From: Methanobrevibacter sp.
GTDB taxonomy: Archaea > Methanobacteriota > Methanobacteria > Methanobacteriales > Methanobacteriaceae
Direction: 5' to 3'
DNA: 32,960 bases
Assembly: GCF_017447225.1 (NCBI RefSeq)
Contig: NZ_JAFSNZ010000110.1
Location: forward strand, 1-32,960
Part shown: positions 17,854 through 25,832 of the stretch, in pieces
Position numbering within the stretch: position 1 is the first letter of the stretch
Layout: each line of letters starts with the position of its first letter
Position numbers and translations under genes: made by a program
Notes under the pieces: model-generated
Database searches by the model: none
What the model saw: the letters and a program-made list of their open reading frames with translations, nothing else
Told to the model about the DNA's origin: nothing

Positions 17854-18423
17854 TTATTCTTCAATTAACTCGTAATATGCACCTTCAACACAAGGTTTGC
17901 AAACTGGTTTACCATCAACAATTAAATGACGGCCATCAGTTACTTTATCACCGCAGACTGAACAGATTTCAGTGGTGTGAGGTTTACCCGGCATTTGAGC
18001 TTCAGTTAATTCAACTTTAACTTTTTGAACTGTGAATAACTCTTCCGGAGGAGTTACTTTAAATCTTTCAATCATTTCGTCACGAGTTTCTTTTTTCTTA
18101 TCTTTTCTATTGGCGTCTGCATCAACTATTCTTAAAGCTTCGCCAGTGTCCATATTATAGAAAGTTGCAGCGAATTTGCCGTAATAAGCCTGTTTTAGAG
18201 AACGTTTACCCATTGAACATTTTGTAACAGCCTGAACTGCATCTGCCATACATCTGTCAATTTCCAAAATAACAATGAGGTTCTTATGACGGGTGTTTAG
18301 TTCCATACCCATTAATTCCAAACCGTACATTGCCAGTTTTGTTCCAATAGCTATTCCTCCACAGATTTCACCGTGGAATTCTCCGGCCATTTTCAACTGT
18401 TCTTCATAATCTTTTTGATTCAT
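17854..18423 (-). CDS. FmdE-family protein with C-terminal zinc ribbon
   Basis: The 189-residue protein has the FmdE-family N-terminal motif FHGEICGGIAIG (H17, C21) and DRCMADAV with C58 and C69. A treble-clef or zinc-ribbon-type C-terminus carries C154, C157, C175 and C178. FmdE proteins are associated with molybdenum formylmethanofuran dehydrogenase operons, but this one is last in an ABC-importer operon, sharing one nucleotide (TAATG) with the ATPase gene. I infer a role in handling the imported metal or cofactor rather than as an enzyme subunit. The exact function is not established by sequence. Confidence 0.83.
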   Translation of the reverse strand: MNQKDYEEQLKMAGEFHGEICGGIAIGTKLAMYGLELMGMELNTRHKNLIVILEIDRCMADAVQAVTKCSMGKRSLKQAYYGKFAATFYNMDTGEALRIVDADANRKDKKKETRDEMIERFKVTPPEELFTVQKVKVELTEAQMPGKPHTTEICSVCGDKVTDGRHLIVDGKPVCKPCVEGAYYELIEE

Positions 18424-19214
18424 TAAATATCACCTAATTTTAAATTTGTTTTTAAAGGAACACAAACTTTCCTATTATCGTCAATTTTAATTAATTTTAC
18501 ATCTATCGAATAAGCTTTCTTTAAGTTTTCTTCAGTCACCACATCATCCGGTTTTCCAAAATCAATGAATGATTTGTCTTTCATGATAGCTACTTTTGTA
18601 GAGCTTAAAAATGCATGATCGGGAAAATGTGATGACATTATTATGGACAATCCGGATTTTGCAAGATTATCTATTATTTCCAAAAGTTTAATCTGGTTTC
18701 CAAAATCCAGATGGGATGTCGGTTCATCAAGAATCAGAATGTCTGGCTGCTGGCATAATATTCTTGCCAGAAATACCAGCTGTCTTTCCCCTCCACTTAA
18801 ATTGGTATAATCCTTGTCTTTTAAATCCTCTATTCCCAGTGTCTTTAAAGCATTTAAAGCAATTTCTTCATCTTCTTTTTTAGGAGTTTCAGTCAGATTC
18901 AGATAGGGAGCCCTTCCCATCAATACGACATCAAAGACTGAAAATGGAAATGTTGGAATGTGTGACTGCGGAATATAACCGATATGCCTTGATATCTGAG
19001 CAAATGACAAATCTTTTATATTTTTTCCTTCAACCAATATTTCACCAGAGTCGATGTCATGAATTCTGTTGAGACATTTTATTAATGTGGTTTTGCCTGT
19101 CCCATTGGGACCAAGTATGCATAAAACATCTCCCTTACCTATGGAAAAACTGATATTTTCAAATATGAGCTCATCATCATAAGAAAATGAAATATTTTTA
19201 ACATCTAAGACCAT
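18423..19214 (-). CDS. ABC transporter ATPase, FecE/BtuD type
   Basis: The 263-residue ATPase powers the FecBCD-type importer. Walker A GPNGTGKTT is at 35-43, Q-loop near residue 83, signature LSGGERQ at 139-145, Walker B plus D-loop ILILDEPTSHLD at 159-170, and the switch histidine in SSHFPDH. The start overlaps the permease gene by 10 nt, so the two are translationally coupled. The family moves iron-siderophore, haem, cobalamin or, in MolBC relatives, molybdate and tungstate. Substrate cannot be fixed here; the FmdE and fdhD neighbours favour a metal relevant to formate or methanofuran enzymes. Confidence 0.92.
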   Translation of the reverse strand: MVLDVKNISFSYDDELIFENISFSIGKGDVLCILGPNGTGKTTLIKCLNRIHDIDSGEILVEGKNIKDLSFAQISRHIGYIPQSHIPTFPFSVFDVVLMGRAPYLNLTETPKKEDEEIALNALKTLGIEDLKDKDYTNLSGGERQLVFLARILCQQPDILILDEPTSHLDFGNQIKLLEIIDNLAKSGLSIIMSSHFPDHAFLSSTKVAIMKDKSFIDFGKPDDVVTEENLKKAYSIDVKLIKIDDNRKVCVPLKTNLKLGDI

Positions 19215-20218
19215 TCTGAATACCCCCTTCTGAGTAAATAAAGAAATATTGGAACACCAATAATTGCAGTTAGAATTCCGATTGGTATTTCTATAGATAT
19301 GACTACACGGGAAATATTATCAATCAACAATAGAAAACTTGCTCCAAGACTTAAGGAAGCGGGAAGCAGAATTTTATTGTCCGGACCGACAATCATTCTT
19401 GCCATATGAGGAATAATCATACCTATCCAGCCGATGATACCGCTGATTGATACTGCAGCGGAAGTCAATAATGTACATGCGGCAATGATTATTAACCTGA
19501 TTCTAGACGGATTAAGGCCTAAGGATTGGGCTTCCTCATCACCCATAGCCAGGATATTCATTTGCCATCTCAGCAAATAAAGAACTAAAAATCCTATAAA
19601 AAGCGGAATAATAATCATGATGATTTCATCCATTGTAACGGAAGCCAGACTACCCATTAACCAGTATACAATTTCCGGCAGTTTATCTTCAGGGTCAGCA
19701 ATGAACTTAATTGCAGATATCAGAGAGTTGAAGAATGCTGAAATCGCAACTCCTGAGAGTACCAAAATTAAAATTCCTCCAGCTTTATATGCTTTTGAAA
19801 TAAGATATGTAATGGAGACTGAAATAATACCGAAAATAAATGCAAATATCTGAATAATAACACTGGATCCGCTGAATAATATAGCTAATGCTGCTCCAAA
19901 ACCTGCTCCATTGGATACTCCTAAAAGATCTGATGAAACAAGAGGGTTTTTAAATATTCCCTGAAATGCAGTTCCTGCCATTGAAAGTGAAGCTCCAACC
20001 AATAACGCAGCCAAAATTCTTGGAAGTCTGATCTGCCAAACAATAGTACTCACAGTTGATGAAACATATAATTGTGGAAGAATTGGAGATAAAATAGTCT
20101 TTACAACATCAACCGGACTGATTGGATATCTTCCCATTAAAAAAGATGCGAAAAAAAGAATTATAGGCAGGAACACTAAAAGTACCGTACTTATAATTTC
20201 TTTATTTTCCTTATTCAT
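19205..20218 (-). CDS. FecCD-family ABC permease
   Basis: The 337-residue membrane protein has the family length and about nine to ten helices. Family motifs include RLPRILAALLVGASLSMAG at about 63-81, the long SSDLLGVSNGAGFGA region, and the coupling-helix region around GWIGMIIPHMARMIVG. It forms the homodimeric membrane channel of the importer. A GGATGAT ribosome binding site precedes the ATG, 9 bp behind the binding-protein gene. Confidence 0.93.
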   Translation of the reverse strand: MNKENKEIISTVLLVFLPIILFFASFLMGRYPISPVDVVKTILSPILPQLYVSSTVSTIVWQIRLPRILAALLVGASLSMAGTAFQGIFKNPLVSSDLLGVSNGAGFGAALAILFSGSSVIIQIFAFIFGIISVSITYLISKAYKAGGILILVLSGVAISAFFNSLISAIKFIADPEDKLPEIVYWLMGSLASVTMDEIIMIIIPLFIGFLVLYLLRWQMNILAMGDEEAQSLGLNPSRIRLIIIAACTLLTSAAVSISGIIGWIGMIIPHMARMIVGPDNKILLPASLSLGASFLLLIDNISRVVISIEIPIGILTAIIGVPIFLYLLRRGYSEWS

Positions 20219-20227
20219 ATAATCATC

Positions 20228-21334
20228 CTATAAATTTGACTCTTTAAGTCCTGAACCCAATAAAATTTCCTTAGCCTGATCATCTGACAGGTCGTAATGA
20301 TAGAATTGTGAATAAAATTCCTTTGTAGCATCTACCAAATCAATATCTGAATATTGGTCAGGATATAATACTTTTGCAGTCCATGGAACTCCAATAATCA
20401 TATTTGCACCAACAGGTCTGTCAAACCATTTGAATGGAGACTGGGGTGATACATAAACTTCATGATTTTTGACTGCATCAATGCTAGCCCAATTTGAATC
20501 ATTATACACATTTGCATAGAAATCCGGATCATTTGTAATGATAACATCAGGATTCCAGCTGATAACCTGTTCTATTGAAACCTGAACACCGGTAGTTGTA
20601 TTTCCCTGATTTAGTGAATTGGCAACATTTTCACCGCCAACCAAATCAATCAGCTGGCCATGAGTTGAACCAGAAGGATAAGTCTTTAATCCATCATTGT
20701 CAACTGCATAATAAACAGTCTTTTTATCGCTGTCAGATAATTTGGAAGATTTTTCCTGAACCTCATTTAAATATTTGTCATTGAAATCGACTAATTTTTG
20801 AGCATTTTCTGTTGCACCAATGACTTCTCCAATGAAAGTAATTGAAGCGTCAACCTTATCAACACTTGTAGTATCATTTACCGATATGACGGGGATTTTT
20901 CCGAATTTTGTTTGTCTCTCATTAACAGTTGACAGATCACCATCTCCCCCTTCATCAATGGATTCAATGACGATATCCGGTTCTGAAGCAATGAACTCCT
21001 CATAGCTGCCGTCCTGGGTTCCATACCAACCCCCAATATTAGGCAATCCCCTATATTGTGCTGGAACATACTCAAGTTCCTCATCGGTCCATTGGAAATT
21101 TAAAGCTGTCAGTTTATCCGGAGCAATCATATAAATGACAGTAGACATCGGAGGTGACGTTGCAACAACCTTATTAAGTGATTGCGGTATCTCAACAGTC
21201 CTGCCAATCATGTCTGTAATATTTTTAGCTCCGGAATTTTCAACTGTGGAAGGAGTTAAAAATATGTGGGTAGCTATCCCCAATACAATCAAAAGAGCTA
21301 AAATTAAGATAATAATTTTACTTTTCTTTTCCAT
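20228..21334 (-). CDS. Periplasmic-type substrate-binding protein (FecB/TroA fold)
   Basis: From the ATG at 21334 the protein has 368 residues. It has a signal or anchor helix (about 5-25, IIILILALLIVLGIATHIF) with no lipobox cysteine, so it is probably membrane-tethered by that helix. The class III binding-protein fold follows, with DMIGRTVEIP at the start of lobe one and HGQLIDLVGGENVANS. I prefer 21334 to the upstream in-frame ATG at 21379, since the extra 15 residues (MLRIDIHIK...) spoil a normal signal start. It is first in the importer operon and divergent from fdhD across 132 bp. Ligand unknown: ferric chelate, corrinoid or oxyanion. Confidence 0.87.
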   Translation of the reverse strand: MEKKSKIIILILALLIVLGIATHIFLTPSTVENSGAKNITDMIGRTVEIPQSLNKVVATSPPMSTVIYMIAPDKLTALNFQWTDEELEYVPAQYRGLPNIGGWYGTQDGSYEEFIASEPDIVIESIDEGGDGDLSTVNERQTKFGKIPVISVNDTTSVDKVDASITFIGEVIGATENAQKLVDFNDKYLNEVQEKSSKLSDSDKKTVYYAVDNDGLKTYPSGSTHGQLIDLVGGENVANSLNQGNTTTGVQVSIEQVISWNPDVIITNDPDFYANVYNDSNWASIDAVKNHEVYVSPQSPFKWFDRPVGANMIIGVPWTAKVLYPDQYSDIDLVDATKEFYSQFYHYDLSDDQAKEILLGSGLKESNL

Positions 21335-21466
21335 AACAACCACATTATAACCTTTGATATGAATATCTATTCTTAACATATTAAATAATTTACGAAATAA
21401 TGAAAATAGCCAAAAAAAATAAAAAATAAATGAAAAATAAATATATTAATAATAGGGGATAATAAA
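21335..21466. promoter_or_regulatory. Divergent promoter between the ABC importer operon and fdhD
   Basis: This A/T-rich 132-bp spacer has a plus-strand TATA candidate around 21436-21450 and a GGGGATAA ribosome binding site for fdhD. No convincing ModE-like dyad is seen by eye. Confidence 0.4.
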
Positions 21467-22216
21467 ATGAAAATTGAAGAGATTGATGCTATACATTATA
21501 AAAACAGCAAAGCCCAGGAAGTAAAGGAAAATGTTGTGCAGGATGAGACGATTACATTAACCATTAATGATGATATCAGCCGCAGCTTATCTGCAATCGA
21601 AGATTCTCTGGAAGAATTTGCTGTGGGATACATGTTTAATGAGAATATGGTTGATTCAATGGATTCAATTAAAGATATAAAAATCAAAGGAAACCAGATT
21701 TATGCAGAAATTGATGATACATTACTTAAAACAAATGAAACAGTACTGTGTTCTGATTCAGCAGGCGGATGGAGAAGTAAAATTAAAACTGTGAAACGTG
21801 TCGAATCCGATTTTCAGGTTTCAGTGCATGAGCTGATTGACAGAATCGAAGAGCTGAAAGACAATGCGGAAATCTGGCAGGCGACCGGCGGAACACATGT
21901 TGCAGGAATCGTATATGATGGCCAGTTTATTGTAAAAGAGGATGTCAGCCGTCATGTTGCAGTTGATAAAGTAATCGGTTATGGATTATTGCATGATTTT
22001 GATTTGTCAAATTCCTATGTAATTTACAGTGGAAGAATGCCTGCAGACATGGTTATTAAAATGACCCGTGTTGGCGTTCCTGTTTTGGCATCTAATGCTG
22101 CACCGGCAAATTCAGGTTATAATATTGCAAAAAAAGGTAACGTTACATTAGTCGGATTTTTACGCGGTGAAAGATGTAATATATATAATAATCAGAATAG
22201 AGTAATTTTTGATTAA
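21467..22216 (+). CDS. fdhD: Formate dehydrogenase accessory sulfurtransferase FdhD
   Basis: FdhD transfers sulfur to the molybdenum or tungsten cofactor of formate dehydrogenase so FdhA becomes active. The 249-residue protein fits the family: DSLEEFAVGYMFNE near the N-terminus, TGGTHVAG, EDVSRHVAVDKVIGY and the C-terminal ASNAAPANSGYNIA nucleotide-binding region. E. coli FdhD has a CxxC loop (C121, C124). At that place this protein has CSDSAGG, only one cysteine (C95). It is far from fdhA but next to the metal-type importer and FmdE. The stop codon lies inside a hairpin shared with the converging hexuloisomerase gene. Confidence 0.92.
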   Translation: MKIEEIDAIHYKNSKAQEVKENVVQDETITLTINDDISRSLSAIEDSLEEFAVGYMFNENMVDSMDSIKDIKIKGNQIYAEIDDTLLKTNETVLCSDSAGGWRSKIKTVKRVESDFQVSVHELIDRIEELKDNAEIWQATGGTHVAGIVYDGQFIVKEDVSRHVAVDKVIGYGLLHDFDLSNSYVIYSGRMPADMVIKMTRVGVPVLASNAAPANSGYNIAKKGNVTLVGFLRGERCNIYNNQNRVIFD

Positions 22217-22224
22217 ATTACTCT
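22199..22224. terminator. Dyad holding both stop codons of two converging genes
   Basis: AGAGTAATTT (22199-22208) and AAATTACTCT (22215-22224) form perfect 10-bp arms with a 6-nt loop. The fdhD TAA is 22214-22216 and the hxlB TAA is 22218-22220 on the other strand. It probably serves as a bidirectional terminator. Confidence 0.6.
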
Positions 22225-22808
22225 AATACAGTATGTCTTGCTTTTAAATCGCTTTCAGTCTGATGCATTTTTTCCATTAGCTCGGAAACGATTGCATCCA
22301 AAAATACAAGGGTTGTCAATTCAAAAGCAGTTCCTAATGGAGTTAAAGAAGTATAATTTCCATGAATTTGACGTTTCATATAATTCTCATCATCAACTTC
22401 TTTTTTTGTTCTTCCTTTAACCAGCAGACAGCAGTCAGCCAATTGGCCTAAAGTTGATTCAGGATATGAAGTTACAGCTAAAACTTTTGAACCTCTATTT
22501 TTAGCTATTCTTGCAGCAGAGACAATAGTATTGGTTTCACCTGATCCTGAGATGGCGACTATACAATCATCTTCATAGATAGCTGGAGAGATAGTTTCTC
22601 CAACGACATATGCACTTACTCCCAAATGCATCAATCTCATAGCAAACGCTTTAGCAGCAAGTCCTGACCTTCCAGCACCAGTCACAAAAACGTTTTTTGA
22701 TTCAATGATTATGTCTTCAAATTTATCTATATCTTCCGCATCCAAAAATTCCTCAGCACTTACAATATTACCAATAATAGCTTTAATTGAGCTTTTCATT
22801 AATTCCAT
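22218..22808 (-). CDS. hxlB: 6-phospho-3-hexuloisomerase
   Basis: This SIS-domain enzyme (196 residues) interconverts arabino-hex-3-ulose 6-phosphate and fructose 6-phosphate. In methanogens lacking the oxidative pentose phosphate route it works in reverse of the ribulose monophosphate pathway to make pentose phosphate. The sugar-phosphate-binding GAGRSGLAAKAFAMRL and ISGSGETNT are visible, and HGNYTSLTPLGT carries the family's catalytic-site pattern. A ribosome binding site AGGAATGAT precedes the ATG. It is divergent from the ModE-like regulator over only 57 bp and converges on fdhD with one spare nucleotide. It is probably housekeeping. Confidence 0.92.
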   Translation of the reverse strand: MELMKSSIKAIIGNIVSAEEFLDAEDIDKFEDIIIESKNVFVTGAGRSGLAAKAFAMRLMHLGVSAYVVGETISPAIYEDDCIVAISGSGETNTIVSAARIAKNRGSKVLAVTSYPESTLGQLADCCLLVKGRTKKEVDDENYMKRQIHGNYTSLTPLGTAFELTTLVFLDAIVSELMEKMHQTESDLKARHTVLE

Positions 22809-22865
22809 TATATCATTCCTAAAAACACTAGATAAATATATGTAAAAAACTTTAATATATAATTA

Positions 22866-23735
22866 ATGAAACTTGAAAGCAAAGGTTTGATTAGTTTAGA
22901 GATAAATGGTGAAATCTATGGTTATAAATTATACCAAAGTTTGGAATCATTGAACAGAACAAATTCCCAAAGAAAATCCGCTAAAGAATTAAATATTTCT
23001 CATACAGTTTTCAACAGAAGGATATTGAATGCTGAAAAACAGTTAGGATTTAAATTAACAGAAAAACTGGGAAATGGCAGTGTTCTGACAGACAATGGTG
23101 TTAAACTTCTTGAGGAATACAGAAAATATCTCATTCAAATCGCCGAACCTGACAACATCAATATTGCCGGAGGTCATATCAGTTCAGGGCTTTTGGAAAG
23201 TATAGACTTGCCGTTCAACATTAATGTATACAGCAGCAATGACAATGATGCTTTTAAATTAGCTAAAAGAGGAGTTGTGGACTTATTAACATTAGATGAT
23301 CCGTTAATTGCTTATGAACGAGACATAAACTTCATACCTATTGCTTATGACTATCTTGTTTTAATATCAAGCCCTGATTGTCCGGAAATTAAAAGCATTG
23401 AAGAGTTGAATGACCTTGATTTTGTAAAAGTTAACGGATCCGCCCAAAGGCTTGCATGGAATACTCTCGAACATTACAACCTCAATTATACCATCAGACA
23501 TGAAGTCAATTCCCAGTTTGATGCATTTAAATTAGTCCGAAATTCAAAAAACTTATATAGCTTCTTAAATGCCAGTTATTTTAATGGAAATGAAATATTT
23601 AAGTTAGATACAAGACATGTTATCAGTTTAGTCAAAGTTAACGATGAAGACCCTAAAACTGATGAATTAATAGATTATTTATTGTCAGAAGGTCAAAAAG
23701 ACATTATAAAACAAGGTTTTATAGGCATGGAATAA
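22866..23735 (+). CDS. ModE/LysR-type winged-helix regulator with a substrate-binding-like domain
   Basis: The 289-residue protein starts with a ModE/LysR-like winged helix (about 20-88: SAKELNISHTVFNRRI, then the wing ending DNGVKLLEEY). A periplasmic-binding-protein-like domain follows (about 95-289). Archaeal proteins with this pairing are annotated as molybdate/tungstate regulators of the ModE type, the second half sensing the ligand. No TOBE or Mop domain is visible. There is no ribosome binding site, and a TATA candidate (TAAATATATG) is about 30 nt before the ATG, so the mRNA is probably leaderless. Targets may include the nearby importer or fdh operon; ligand unproven. Confidence 0.75.
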   Translation: MKLESKGLISLEINGEIYGYKLYQSLESLNRTNSQRKSAKELNISHTVFNRRILNAEKQLGFKLTEKLGNGSVLTDNGVKLLEEYRKYLIQIAEPDNINIAGGHISSGLLESIDLPFNINVYSSNDNDAFKLAKRGVVDLLTLDDPLIAYERDINFIPIAYDYLVLISSPDCPEIKSIEELNDLDFVKVNGSAQRLAWNTLEHYNLNYTIRHEVNSQFDAFKLVRNSKNLYSFLNASYFNGNEIFKLDTRHVISLVKVNDEDPKTDELIDYLLSEGQKDIIKQGFIGME

Positions 23736-23878
23736 TACTTGTCAGACGCTCTCACCAATATTATTTATACTCCAAAAACAAATTGTATATTACACCTCAT
23801 TTCTTAAATGTGAAATCTTATGCATAACGAAAAAAAGATTTTACAAAATTCATTAAAATAAATAAAAAAGGCGATAAT

Positions 23879-24793
23879 ATGGTAAAAAATACAGATTTAC
23901 TTGCAATTGGTCATTCAGCTCATGATTATATTATTAGAGTACCCGCATTTCCAAAAGCTAACTTTTCATCTCCAATAACTGATATGAAAACATTTAACGG
24001 CGGAGCTGCAGCAAATGTTGCTTGTGTTGGAGCAAAACTGGGATTGAAAACCGGTTTAGTATCTGCTGTTGGTGGAGGTTTCAAGAAAAGTGAATATTAT
24101 GAACATATGGAAAATTTAGGTATTGATACTGATTCATTAATTATTGTTCCGGGAGAACAAACTCCAACCGCTTTTGTTTTAACCGATGATAACTCAGACC
24201 AAATCAGTTATTTCTACTGGGGAGCTGCAAAAGAATTTGCTGAAAGCAAAGTTCCAAGTTTAGCGATTAAAAATGCTGAAGCAATACACTTAGCAACAGG
24301 AGATCCAAATTTCAACTGGAAATGCTCCGAAGAAGCTAAAAATGAAGACCTGCTTATTTCATTTGATCCAGGCCAAGACCTTGGAATGTATGATACCAAA
24401 AAACTTAAAGACGTTATTGAAAATACAACCATTCTTTTTGGAAATCATCATGAAATTGAAAGAATTTTGAATTCACTGGAAACCGATTTGGCCGGTTTAA
24501 GAGAATTAGGTCCTAAAATAATTGTTAAAACATGCGGAGCCAATGGAAGTGAAATCTATTCAAATGAAGATAAAATCGTTATCGATGCAATCAATGTTGA
24601 CGTAGTTGACCCTACTGGTGCTGGAGATTCATACAGAGCAGGATTTTTATCAAGATTCCTCAATGGAGAATCATTAGAACAGTCCGCAAAATTCGCATCA
24701 GCAGTTTCATCATTTATCATTGAACATCAAGGCTGTCAAACCAACATGCCTAGTTTTGATGATGCATTTGAAAGAATGAATGAGTTTTATTAA
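23879..24793 (+). CDS. PfkB-family carbohydrate or nucleoside kinase
   Basis: This 304-residue ribokinase-superfamily protein has the substrate-lid and first signature in FNGGAAANVACVGAKLG (39-55) and the second signature DPTGAGDSYRAGF, where D250 is the catalytic base and GAGD is the anion hole. Length and sequence resemble the methanogen nucleoside/phosphofructo kinases of the MJ0406 type, but the acceptor (ribose, nucleoside or sugar phosphate) cannot be read from motifs. A GGCGAT ribosome binding site lies upstream. Its stop codon falls in a hairpin terminator. Confidence 0.88.
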   Translation: MVKNTDLLAIGHSAHDYIIRVPAFPKANFSSPITDMKTFNGGAAANVACVGAKLGLKTGLVSAVGGGFKKSEYYEHMENLGIDTDSLIIVPGEQTPTAFVLTDDNSDQISYFYWGAAKEFAESKVPSLAIKNAEAIHLATGDPNFNWKCSEEAKNEDLLISFDPGQDLGMYDTKKLKDVIENTTILFGNHHEIERILNSLETDLAGLRELGPKIIVKTCGANGSEIYSNEDKIVIDAINVDVVDPTGAGDSYRAGFLSRFLNGESLEQSAKFASAVSSFIIEHQGCQTNMPSFDDAFERMNEFY

Positions 24794-24800
24794 ACTCATT
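24779..24800 (+). terminator. Hairpin terminator at the end of the PfkB kinase gene
   Basis: AATGAGTTT (24779-24787) and AAACTCATT (24792-24800) are perfect 9-bp arms with a 4-nt loop. The stop codon lies inside, and TTACTTATTTTTTT follows. Confidence 0.7.
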
Positions 24801-24821
24801 TTACTTATTTTTTTGATAATT

Positions 24822-25691
24822 ATGCATTATAGCAAAGTTAAAAGTATTCTATCACCAAAAAACGGAATGAACCTATATCGTGGATGCACACATGGCTGCA
24901 TTTACTGTGATTCCAGAAGTTCCATTTATAACATTAACCATAAATTCGAAGATATTGAAGTTAAAGAGAATGGTTTGGAATTATTAAGAAAAGCCCTTAA
25001 AAATAAAAAAGAAAAGGTTATGGTCGGAACGGGATCAATGGCTGACCCTTATATGCCCATTGAAAAAAGACTTAAATATACCAGAAGCGCTTTAGAATTG
25101 ATTTACAGATATGGACACGGATTTACATGCATTACAAAGTCCGATTTGATATTAAGGGATTTGGATTTAATAAAAAAAGTAAATGAAAAGTCAAAGGCTG
25201 TCGTTCAAATGACATTGACCACAGCAGATGAGGATTTGTGCAAAATACTGGAACCCCATGTCTGTACAACTAAAAGACGTGTTGAAGTGTTGAAAAAGTT
25301 AAATGAAGAGAATATTCCTACAGTAGTATGGCTTTGTCCAGTCCTGCCATTTATCAACGATACAGAAGAAAATATAAACAAAATTCTTGACTATTGCATA
25401 GATACCCATGTGAAAGGAATCATATGCTTTGAAATGGGAATGACATTAAGAGACGGAGATAGACAATATTTCTATAAAAAACTTGATGAACATTTTCCCG
25501 GACTGAAAAAGAAATACATCACACATTTTAAGAATAATTATCATATTCCCAGCCCATATAACTCTAAATTAATGGAAATTTTTAATGAAAGAACCTCAAA
25601 AGCAGGAATAATGAACAAAAGCGATGAAATTTTTGATTATTTACACGAATTTCCAAATAGGGAAAATACAAAACAAAGTAAATTATTCTAA
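24822..25691 (+). CDS. SPL-family radical SAM protein
   Basis: The 289-residue protein has the radical SAM motif CTHGCIYC (C22, C26, C29) and resembles the spore-photoproduct-lyase-like/Rv2578c family, whose members are mostly of unknown function. GTGSMADPYMP and TKSDLILRDLD are shared features of that family. I start it at 24822 because an upstream in-frame ATG (24780) would overlap the kinase gene, lie inside its terminator hairpin and add a spurious hydrophobic leader. No strong ribosome binding site is seen. A DNA-repair role is possible but not supported by context. Confidence 0.83.
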   Translation: MHYSKVKSILSPKNGMNLYRGCTHGCIYCDSRSSIYNINHKFEDIEVKENGLELLRKALKNKKEKVMVGTGSMADPYMPIEKRLKYTRSALELIYRYGHGFTCITKSDLILRDLDLIKKVNEKSKAVVQMTLTTADEDLCKILEPHVCTTKRRVEVLKKLNEENIPTVVWLCPVLPFINDTEENINKILDYCIDTHVKGIICFEMGMTLRDGDRQYFYKKLDEHFPGLKKKYITHFKNNYHIPSPYNSKLMEIFNERTSKAGIMNKSDEIFDYLHEFPNRENTKQSKLF

Positions 25692-25832
25692 ATTACACTT
25701 TATTTTTATCAATTTTTTTGGATTTAGAATCAATTAATTCAAATATTATTAACACATAACAATTAACATCAAATAAAAATGATTTTATAATCAAATAATG
25801 TTGATTTAATTAAAAATTAATTGAGTGATAGT

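Noticed and set aside
21335-21379. Longer start of the substrate-binding protein
   Set aside because: The extra residues precede a normal MEKKSKI signal start and have no better ribosome binding site.
24780-24821. Hydrophobic leader of the radical SAM protein
   Set aside because: It lies within the kinase gene's end and terminator hairpin; the conserved protein begins at MHYSKVKSIL.
25692-25832. TPP riboswitch upstream of thiC
   Set aside because: The 141-bp spacer is A/T-rich and I see no CUGAGA or other conserved THI-box pairing elements.
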